Source: Symsagittifera roscoffensis (taxonomy: Eukaryota > Xenacoelomorpha > Acoela > Convolutidae). Taken from it: a stretch of DNA of 64,000 nt. Numbering within the stretch: the first letter of the stretch is position 1; each line of letters starts with the position of its first letter. The stretch is from positions 67,007,415 through 67,071,414 of the forward strand of contig NC_087062.1 in the NCBI RefSeq assembly GCF_963678635.1, read 5' to 3'. The notes under the pieces are model-generated. The model was not told where the DNA came from. It saw only the letters and a list, made by a program, of their open reading frames with translations, and made no database searches. Position numbers and translations under genes: made by a program. Positions 56,209 to 64,000 of the stretch are shown piece after piece.

Positions 56209-56525
56209 TCATTGGATGATACATCCAGAAAAATGAATACCCAGAAAAAAGTGATACGCCATGATTGCCGGGACAATGAAATCTAAAGTTAGGTAAGGTC
56301 TCCAGTACTGGAGTTCCATTTTCTGGTCGGACACGGTACCTGTTACCAGCATTTTCAGGTGGTGAACAGGCTTTTCAAAACGGTCCGTTTCACAGAACAC
56401 ACAGATTTTATTTTCCGAAGAATTTGCTGCAAAACAAAGTTACTGCATGTGAAGTTCGATACGCCAGTGAGAGTAGTTAACGAGATGGATATATCAGTCA
56501 TGGCTACTTCTCCTGTAATCAGAAC
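56209..56525 (-). pseudogene. Minus-strand coding traces with CxxC segment, unknown
   Basis: A frame beginning after TTTTAG at 56526 reads VLITGEVAMTDISISLTTLT and GVSNFTC; a second frame, offset by one base, reads ANSSENKICVFCETDRFEKP, VHHLKMLVTGTVSDQKMELQ and a hydrophobic end to TGA at 56209. A single-base difference would connect them, suggesting a frameshifted gene remnant. A 57-nt stretch flanked by GT and CTAAC...AG could also be a short in-frame intron. Function unknown. Confidence 0.3.
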
Positions 56526-56684
56526 CTAAAATCTGTTAAAAAAAATTTGCAATTATGATTTGTACTAATTGGAACCTGATCTAAACTACATTTTATGATT
56601 GGATAAATTAGATATTTTACCAATGTAAAGTATTTAATATTAACCAATCATGATCCATCTGACTAACAATCCACTTATTTGTAA
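56526..56684. other. Sequence preceding the LTR element
   Basis: AT-rich; includes the flank of the palindrome at 56685. No gene. Confidence 0.3.
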
Positions 56685-56712
56685 GTGCTGAAATTACTTG
56701 TAATTTCAGCAC
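56685..56712. repeat. 28-bp perfect palindrome
   Basis: GTGCTGAAATTAC, TT, GTAATTTCAGCAC: 13-bp arms around two bases. It lies where the 5' LTR probably begins (a TG follows the first G). Confidence 0.85.
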
Positions 56713-56980
56713 CAGAGAGATTTGAATTTAACTTAGAAATTAGTTGGACTCTCCAAGAGAACTTCAGCAGCCGCAATAAACCAGTATACCCTAGATCTAT
56801 TGAGCCTAGCAGAGACTAGTTAAACAACCTGAGACTAGATAGTATAAGAGTAAGATTAGGATCGGTATTAGACTAAGAAGTTGCACGAATCTATCCGGCC
56901 GAAAATAAGATAGCGTGACGAGCAGACGGTGTACCCTATCCGAAATTACTCTATGAGTTAACCACCTCGGTCCTAACTCA
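56686..56980 (+). repeat. Candidate 5' LTR
   Basis: The interval begins TG, ends CA, and is followed after two bases by TGG. AATAAA lies at 56775-56780. The left boundary is a guess because the 3' LTR is outside the window, so no repeat comparison or target duplication can be made. Confidence 0.3.
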
Positions 56981-56982
56981 TC

Positions 56983-57000
56983 TGGTGCGACCATAAGTCT
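56983..57000 (+). other. Candidate tRNA primer-binding site
   Basis: TGGTGCGACCATAAGTCT starts with TGG (complement of CCA) just after the CA that could end the LTR. TCTCGAAC follows at 56997, resembling the complement of a tRNA T-loop. No specific tRNA is assigned. Confidence 0.25.
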
Positions 57001-58231
57001 CGAACAAGACCTTAATAGCTTAGAATTAACCAAGATAGATTAGAATTTAGACAAAACATTTTTAAAATGTTACACGACGATAATTTAATCGAAATGTCTC
57101 TACGACTCAATAGATCAGAGCCAATATTCCGAACGATAACAGAACTACCCGGAATTGCAAGAAGACCTCGAACCAGAGACGACATACGACAAAATAGAAA
57201 CTTACCAAATAGCTATATGATAGTACGGCAAAAGCCAACACAAACTTTTATATTTAGAATTTTATTAGCAATGAATTTAGATTTTCATTTGCAAACATAA
57301 AATCTTGAAGTCAATCTTCATAATCATTTCAGGCGCTAAAACAAAACTATTAATATACAATAACGATTGATAAAAAGATCTCAGATCGTTTTCCTAAATT
57401 CTGCAGTATTATATAAAACATGTTTGGAAAATATTTATTGAAAATTAAAACAAAAATTAGTAGCATGACAATAAACTGTTAGTAATCATAAAATCATCTA
57501 AATGTCCCAGCTTCATCACCTAAAACATAACAGCAATCATAAGCTCACTAATATCATTAAAAAACTAAATCTTTTTCTTAAACATATTTAAACCATTTTA
57601 AACTTAAATTCACTTAATTTTAAAATCAGATCATCAAGGCTGATCCTTGGATCTTAATTCATTTTCTATTTAATCAAATTTAAAACTTGATCATCAAGGC
57701 CTATCCTTGGATCAAAAAGAACAATTTTGTTCTCCCCCACCCACTTAGCTAGTGTCTAACGACCTCAAACGTCGATTCACTATCCAACCCTTTCTAAAAA
57801 ACCCAAGACTAATAGAAATTTTTGAACAGAACTAATCATTCAAATTAGGATAAACAGTGAAGAACTTCGGTTATTCATCCTTCACTTGATCCCCCCTCTT
57901 ACCAGACCCAGGATAAATCTTAGACTTAGTAAGTTTAAAATAGTATCTAACGAACTACTCGCGTTCTAATTATACCTGAACCTTGTGGATCGATTTACTA
58001 TTCTCCAATCCTTGAACACAATCACTACCCCTAAGTAAGATTAAGTAAGTCAACACCTTAGCTTATACTAGCCACGAGAAAGTAAAAAATCATTCTTCGG
58101 AATCGATATACTTTTCTCTCCAACCCTGAACAAATAGACCCAGGTTAAGCTAACCAAAAAATCGTAAGGACTAACAGTTTAAGAAAATAGAAATCATTTA
58201 ACAACTTTCTGCATCCGTCACCCTAAACCTT
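57001..58231 (+). other. LTR retrotransposon leader
   Basis: About 1.2 kb of A-rich plus-strand sequence before the first structural ORF. It has a 77-codon ORF at 57067-57300 (MLHDDNLIEMSLRLNRSEP...) whose role is unknown, a direct repeat of GATCATCAAGGC..ATCCTTGG at 57630 and 57690, and diverged repeats of TCCAACCCT(g/t) near 57783, 57999 and 58119. The length suggests packaging, translation or promoter functions, but none can be shown. Confidence 0.45.
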
Positions 58232-58522
58232 ATGTCATTTAAAAACCTAGGAAACAAACAAACAATCGTATTACACAACTGTGAAATAGATAACAAAAAA
58301 TACGACCTTGTAATCACACCTCATACACAAACAGTTGGATACATTAGAACAAAACGACAAACACTAAAACGGAAAATAATAACCAAACAAAGACAAATAA
58401 CACGAAAAAGATTTTCCAAAAACAGAAACCCATTTTCAGAATCAGAAGCTAGCAATTTAGACGAACTTTATAAATTAAAACAATCTATAGATAAAAATTG
58501 CCCCATTCACGATCAATTATAA
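58232..58522 (+). CDS. Pre-gag ORF, basic protein of unknown role
   Basis: ATG at 58232 opens 96 codons rich in Lys and Arg (TKRQTLKRKIITKQRQITRK) to TAA at 58520. The same frame is open again after that stop until TGA at 58696-58698, about 58 more codons including KRGKRRIKKQYKHKPVHLY, overlapping the start of gag in another frame. The original product may thus have been about 155 residues, with the stop acquired later or read through. I know no standard LTR-element protein of this kind; a nucleic-acid-binding accessory protein is only a guess from charge. Confidence 0.45.
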   Translation: MSFKNLGNKQTIVLHNCEIDNKKYDLVITPHTQTVGYIRTKRQTLKRKIITKQRQITRKRFSKNRNPFSESEASNLDELYKLKQSIDKNCPIHDQL

Positions 58523-58673
58523 TTTTCCGACTCAGAAATAACTTCAAATTCATCAAAAAGAGGAAAAAGAAGAATAAAAAAGCAATATAAACACAAACCA
58601 GTACACTTATATAATTGGAATCAACCAATTAGACACATCGATAATTACATATTAACAGTCATTGAACGAAAAA

Positions 58674-61600
58674 ATGAGCTCAACACACACTCCAGGTGAA
58701 GAAAGTCCAGATGATGACGATATCTTCCCCTTCCTCGTAGATGCAACCAATGATAGAGGACAGCATATATTTTGCAAGAATTTACTCCTAAATTTGTTTG
58801 AACCCGGAATCAGCCCATGTAAAACAGAGTTCCCAGATGTAAAAATCAAAAGACAAATTATTGATCACTATCTGAAAGATATATGTAATTTGACACAACA
58901 TTACGGAATCTACACCATAGAATTAACCTCACCAAACCCGAATCACCGCAAATATGTAATTCAAACAGACGACCTTGATTTAGAATTTTCAAAAGTATTC
59001 TCAGAATATATAAAAAGCATACAATATCATAACTCACAAAGAGCAAACTCCATTTTTACTAATGAAGTTTTTGCAATAATATATAGTTATATCTCAATAT
59101 TAGAAAACGAAATCCCAATCTCAAATGTCTCACCGACAGAAACATCTAATCAAATAAGGGTACGACATGAAATCACACTATTTACATCTTTCCTAAATAT
59201 ACTTAAAGAAAATTTCACTAAAGATGAAGTTTCACAACATACAAAACATGACTTACAAAAAATTTTGGCATGGTTTATAAGAGATTATTTCACACATAAT
59301 ATAGATTTAATTTCACAAGCAAGAAAAAATTTCAGACATCAAAATTCAAACGATGATACCGCCGTCACAGAACAATCAGTATACGTTTGGGACCCCGAAT
59401 GGTCTCATCATGCATTCATAAATTTTCCACAATCAATTTCAAGTCAAGCAATAAGTAAAATATCTTACACAAGTGATTATGTAAGAGTAGTACCATTGAC
59501 CATTGACGCAACACCATTAAACTACAATACATTTTTACCTGATACTCGAAATAACAGTTTAAACTCGACCGTCATACACAATGAAAACCTTAATGGAACT
59601 AGGAATCTCACTCAACAAGATATTCAGACACCATCACACTTCATAAACGAAGAAATTGTCCAAACAACAACAACTACACAACAAAGTATTTCACCGATAC
59701 GTCCAAATTTAACAACACCAAGAAATACAAACACTTCACTAGCACAGGTAACCTTACAATCAACCGTTAAAACTTCGGTTGCTCCAAAATATTCACAAAT
59801 GGATTACCAAACATATAGACCCCTGACAATACCGTCAAAAACACGCAGAACGTTCACAAAAAACAATTTTGCGGAACACAATTATAACTACACACATCCA
59901 TCAAAAACAAACTATCCTCCACGAAATAATAATAATCATCAAATCAGATCTCGATATTGGAATAATCCAATGGCAACAACCAACTCAGTAAATTTTCAAA
60001 GTAATTCACATCCTCCACAGGATCGTAGTGAAAATTACCCATTCTTCCAACAGAATAAAAATAAAAAACAAACACCTCATCAAACGGATTATTTATCCTC
60101 TGATGATGATCACTCACAACCAGATATATTTGCACCATATACCCAAGAATATCGTGGACAAGGAATACAGAAACCACATACATATCATAGAATTTTTTCT
60201 CCACATCCAACGGATACACAAAATCAACAACCAATACAAATGCAAAACCCAATTAATACACAATCTTTTCAACCAATTCAGCCACAAAATCCAATGATTA
60301 CACACTCGTATCAACCATCACAAATGCAAAATGAAATACCACTTCCATATTATCTTCAACAACACGAAATAACAAGAAATCAACTTTCAAAATTTTCACA
60401 AATGCCAAATGCAGCAGAATCATTGCAAATGACAATGAATCCATACCTTATGGGTGGATCATCAATAACGTCAAACAAACCTTTAATGGTATTTACAGGA
60501 ACAGACCCTGAATATTCTGTAGAAGATTATTTAAATGCAGTAACAGCAAATTTTATTTTAAATATAGGACCTGAACCAATTAATACGCCACTACATCAAA
60601 ACTGGATACATCGACGCACAGCGCTGATACAGACAACCTTAGACGGCGCAGCCCAAAAATGGTTTTCAGTATTGCCTATAGAAATAAAGTCAAATTGGAA
60701 AAGATTCACACAAGAATTTTCGAAAATGTTTGACTCCGAAAGAAACAAACAACAACAAAGAGTTTTATGTAATGAAATTCGCAGATTACCAAATGAAACC
60801 ATCAAACAATTAGCAGTACGCATCGAAACATTAGTTCGAAAAGCATGTTCATTAAATACACACGACTATAAAAACACAAAAATGACAGAAATCTTAATGA
60901 TGACCTTAACACCTCAATTAAGGAAAATAGCAATAAAAAAGAGAGCATCCCATCCCTCCTCAATTCGAGAACCCGATTTAGATTTTCGAAAACTAGTAGA
61001 CAAGCTAGAGCAAGCAGAAATCACAATGAAACTTGAAGAAACAGAAAATCAGAAATTACAATATGTTAACCGAATCGAAACAAATACCACAAGTATCAAC
61101 AATATACAAGAATCAGACACAGACCTTGTTGAAAAAATCACTGAAATACTCAATATTTATGAAAAACACCCAAACTTTAAAGGCAAACCATCTTTCAAAA
61201 AATGGTGTAATTATTGCCGACGATACGGACATAGCATTTCTGAATGTAGACAAAAACAACAAGATAATCAAAACAAACCTCAAAAATATAAAGAACCAAA
61301 TAAATCATTCTATCAATACATGAAGAAAGATCAAAATCTACCGAACAAAAATGTATACAGCAACAACAGTTCAGGAAAACCACTCCCGAACAATACAAAT
61401 TATATAAGAACTCAATCACCACATAACTCAAGTTATAGAGGAAGATCACCAGAACGAAGAAATACACAAAATCCGTCACAAAATCACTACAATAGACCAA
61501 ATAGTCAAAATAACTACTCCAGATCTAATTCAAACACAACACAATTTGTTTCTAGATCTAATTCCCAATCAAGAAATAAATACTATCCAAACAATCAGTC

Positions 61601-61766
61601 ACGAAACTCATCATATAATAGAAATAGAAACTATTCCAATAATCGAAATAGAAGCTATTCAAACAACCGAAATCAGTATTACCCAAACAATCGATCAAGA
61701 AATAACTCATATAACAGATCAAACGGTAATTATCAAAATAGATCACGAAATAATTCACAAAATTGA
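58674..61766 (+). CDS. gag: LTR retrotransposon gag, ~1030 aa
   Basis: The first ATG is 58674 (MSSTHTPGEESPDDDD). Residues about 1-200 form an ordered-looking domain I do not recognise. About 230-600 are a Gln/Asn/Thr/Pro-rich linker. About 605-790 match the retrotransposon gag/capsid pattern, with GAAQKWFSVLP and WKRFTQEFSKMF, followed by LPNETIKQLAVRIETLV. A zinc knuckle, CNYCRRYGHSISEC (C-x2-C-x4-H-x4-C), is near residue 845. The tail from about 880 is Arg/Ser/Asn-rich. Gag of this length is unusually large for Ty3-type elements. The frame ends at TGA (61764-61766), inside that low-complexity tail, with pol continuing in frame. Minus-strand ORFs across it are shadows. Confidence 0.85.
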   Translation: MSSTHTPGEESPDDDDIFPFLVDATNDRGQHIFCKNLLLNLFEPGISPCKTEFPDVKIKRQIIDHYLKDICNLTQHYGIYTIELTSPNPNHRKYVIQTDDLDLEFSKVFSEYIKSIQYHNSQRANSIFTNEVFAIIYSYISILENEIPISNVSPTETSNQIRVRHEITLFTSFLNILKENFTKDEVSQHTKHDLQKILAWFIRDYFTHNIDLISQARKNFRHQNSNDDTAVTEQSVYVWDPEWSHHAFINFPQSISSQAISKISYTSDYVRVVPLTIDATPLNYNTFLPDTRNNSLNSTVIHNENLNGTRNLTQQDIQTPSHFINEEIVQTTTTTQQSISPIRPNLTTPRNTNTSLAQVTLQSTVKTSVAPKYSQMDYQTYRPLTIPSKTRRTFTKNNFAEHNYNYTHPSKTNYPPRNNNNHQIRSRYWNNPMATTNSVNFQSNSHPPQDRSENYPFFQQNKNKKQTPHQTDYLSSDDDHSQPDIFAPYTQEYRGQGIQKPHTYHRIFSPHPTDTQNQQPIQMQNPINTQSFQPIQPQNPMITHSYQPSQMQNEIPLPYYLQQHEITRNQLSKFSQMPNAAESLQMTMNPYLMGGSSITSNKPLMVFTGTDPEYSVEDYLNAVTANFILNIGPEPINTPLHQNWIHRRTALIQTTLDGAAQKWFSVLPIEIKSNWKRFTQEFSKMFDSERNKQQQRVLCNEIRRLPNETIKQLAVRIETLVRKACSLNTHDYKNTKMTEILMMTLTPQLRKIAIKKRASHPSSIREPDLDFRKLVDKLEQAEITMKLEETENQKLQYVNRIETNTTSINNIQESDTDLVEKITEILNIYEKHPNFKGKPSFKKWCNYCRRYGHSISECRQKQQDNQNKPQKYKEPNKSFYQYMKKDQNLPNKNVYSNNSSGKPLPNNTNYIRTQSPHNSSYRGRSPERRNTQNPSQNHYNRPNSQNNYSRSNSNTTQFVSRSNSQSRNKYYPNNQSRNSSYNRNRNYSNNRNRSYSNNRNQYYPNNRSRNNSYNRSNGNYQNRSRNNSQN

Positions 61767-64000
61767 CATTCAAGTTATAATAATCGTTATAGAAATTATT
61801 CCCAATCACCACACCGGAATAATAATCATTATAATAATTCTAATAATCGCCACAGAAGTAGTTCACCTAAACATCAAAGACATATTAATCAAGTACAATC
61901 AAATCCAGAAACAACATCAGACCCCCCAGGTATTGATGACACAGTAAATGATACGTTACAACACAATCAAATAAACTGTGGATCATCAGACTCAGAAAGT
62001 GATACAGAAAACACTCTCTCCATCAATATGATAGCAGTCGAAAATGACTATGAACCTATTATATATGAACAACCTTTTTCATCACACATATATGAAAATC
62101 AATCAGAACTCCTTCGCAATTATTATATTGAACCCATCCATTCCACACCAACGACGCAAGAAATTAATGGAATTAACACTACAAATCAACCCAATGAAAA
62201 TGACAAAACAAAATGCTTGAATACAAATCACATCTATCAAAATATACAAAAAGAACAACCTAAAGAAAAAATTTGGACTATACCATTTCTTTTAGAAAGT
62301 CCAAGAAACAAAGAATTTCAACCACCAGATCTTGAAATCGATTTTCTAATTGATTCAGGAGCAGAATCAAACATAATAAACATTCCCACATGGAATGAAA
62401 TAAAAACCTTACACCCAAAGCTAACACCTCTTGAAACCTCCAGTAAGCTAGCAACAGCACAAGGATCAACATTAATAAACTACGGAAAAATTCAATTATT
62501 TCTTCTCCCCACAAGAACAATAGAGCAAAATAAAATTTTAAATAAACCATTTAAACAAATATTCCATATCACTGATATTAAACACAATATCATTGGAATA
62601 CCATTTATCTCTAAATATATACCAACAATCAACATCTTGAACAGTAAAATATTAATCAAAGATAAATATACAAAAACAAAAGACACATCCCTAACATTTT
62701 TTCAAAGATTAAATAAACAACCACCATTCTTTTCAAAATTCTATCCAATATATAACCAACAAAGAAAACACTTGAAACCACTATCAGGAAACATATACAA
62801 TTTTTTAATAAAACAAGTTCACCAATATGATAAAAAACAAAACAAACAACAATTTTATATGTCAGTTTTTGAATTCAAACCTATCCATAAATTTTTCAAA
62901 ATCACAATCTCATCAATAAAATATTTGAAAAACTCGAATTCAGATATTATTTCTTTACATGTATACAACAATACACCTTACCAAGTAACATTACCTTTAG
63001 GACTTTTAGGCTATTGCGAAACCAACGCTACAATATCACCAATACACGAAAAAGCATATCGCGTAAATAATATACTCCAATTATTAGATATTTGTCAATC
63101 CACAATTCTTAATGAAGAATTATCCATAAATAATATAATAAGTAACGAAAAAAAAAATACGGATTATTTCACAAAAACTCCATATTTCAAACCTACATTC
63201 AACATAAGTAACTACACAGAGAATCAACAGAAATTTTTAACAATGTTTAACTTCCATCATTCACAAATAACACAAGACGAATTTGATAAATTAGCCAAAC
63301 AGCTAATCAAATATTCATCAGTTTATGCAACATCCAAATTTGATGTTGGCAAAATCAGCTCATCACTACATCTCCCATTAAAACCAGACGCAGTTTTCAA
63401 AAAACAAAGAGCAAGTAAAGTACCAATTCACTTACACGATAAAGTGAACAGATTACTCGACATTTTAGAACAATACAACATTATATCACCAGTAAATAAA
63501 GAAGAACAACCAAAAGGTAACACATTTATCAACCCTGTTATCATTCTAGCCAAAGGAGAATCATTAAAAATCGTTCTCGACGCTAGATACCTCAACTCAC
63601 TCATAGATGAATCAAAGTGTAATTGGCCTATTGAACCAATACAAGTTATTTTAACAAAAATAAACGGAAAATACTTTACAACCGCAGATATGAACAGTGC
63701 ATATAATCAAATGCCATTAGATGAACAATCGCGACGTTTAACACAATTTGTTATTGGAAACCAACAGTATGAATTCAACCGCCTATTCTGTGGAATATCC
63801 ATAGGACCAGCAGCATTTTCAGCTTTTATGAGCAAAATTTTTAGACCACTAATACTCAAGAAAAACGCAATCACCTATTTAGACGATGTTTTTATGCAAT
63901 CACAGACAAAAGAAGAAATGTTTAAAGTTTTAGAACACTATCACAAAATACTTCAGAAAGAAAATCTGAAGGCCGCCCCCGATAAATCACACTTCTTTCT
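61767..64000 (+). CDS. pol: LTR retrotransposon pol: protease and reverse transcriptase (runs off window)
   Basis: The frame following the gag TGA is the same as gag and stays open to the right edge; the first in-frame ATG is 62028. An aspartic protease is seen at 62338-62362 (LIDSGAESNII, catalytic Asp-Ser-Gly). The RT follows from about 63500: LKIVLDARYLNSL, FTTADMNSAYNQMPL with the first catalytic Asp, LFCGISIGPAAFSAFM, and the YLDD box at 63876-63887. Motif spacing fits a divergent Ty3/gypsy-like enzyme more than Copia or BEL/Pao (YVDD), which is an inference. RNase H and integrase would lie to the right. Lack of any other stop indicates a young copy. Confidence 0.85.

Noticed and set aside
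56065-56286. Plus-strand ORF overlapping minus-strand traces
   Set aside because: Splice borders exist on both strands here; no motif favours the plus frame.
59944-61500. Minus-strand ORFs and out-of-frame plus ORFs across gag
   Set aside because: Shadows of the A-rich gag frame.
61546-61947. 133-codon plus ORF in another frame at the gag/pol border
   Set aside because: Ile/Thr-rich translation of the AAT/AGA-rich gag tail; gag and pol continue in a different frame, so it is not a frameshift product.
1-64000. tRNA and rRNA genes
   Set aside because: No T-loop with paired arms and no rRNA core was recognised by eye on either strand; a covariance-model search would be decisive.

Overview
This is animal nuclear DNA. 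Spliced genes with GT-AG introns and matching phases, secreted chymotrypsin-fold proteases, LINE, hAT-like and LTR elements, and long AT-rich introns rule out a prokaryote. Protease and repeat style suggest an invertebrate, but nothing fixes the species. One run of 200 Ns (17787-17986) marks a scaffold gap. Most of the window is repeats and introns; convincing coding sequence is only a small fraction.

Left to right: 1-25.4 kb and 33.6-40.8 kb hold a tandem family of three S1 serine proteases on the + strand. Gene 1 shows only its last exon (403-874). Gene 2 (19284-25423) has three exons, but the first carries a +1 frameshift. Gene 3 (33646-40770) assembles cleanly into a 287-residue preproprotein from three exons. 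Genes 2 and 3 share both intron phases and a middle exon of exactly 94 nt. Their introns are packed with repeats: ~335-bp and ~490-bp tandem arrays, a hairpin-ended ~550-bp element family present about ten times, hAT-like MITEs (one with a perfect 8-bp target duplication), another 439-bp MITE with perfect 21-bp ends and an 8-bp target duplication, elements ending in CCCGGGTTGAC, and a decayed antisense LINE.

Intron 1 of gene 3 also contains coding-like exons on both strands (35570-35787 -, 36702-36845 +, 37100-37351 -) that may belong to nested genes. From 43.8 to 46.8 kb a three-exon minus-strand gene predicts a secreted 169-residue protein that I do not recognise. At 52.8-53.7 kb a two-exon plus-strand gene predicts a 121-residue single-pass membrane protein. 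Between 54.4 and 56.6 kb there are minus-strand coding traces of unknown type.

From about 56.7 kb to the right edge lies an LTR retrotransposon: a possible 5' LTR, a long leader with a small basic ORF before gag, a gag of about 1030 residues with one CCHC knuckle, then protease and reverse transcriptase (YLDD) in the same frame after a single in-frame TGA. It runs off the window, so RNase H, integrase and the 3' LTR are not visible.

The retroelement is the most complete mobile unit. The three proteases are probably secreted, zymogen-type digestive or haemolymph enzymes, judging by signal peptide and activation site; that role is inferred. All gene models outside the intact ORFs were spliced by eye from GT-AG sites and phase agreement, without transcript evidence.
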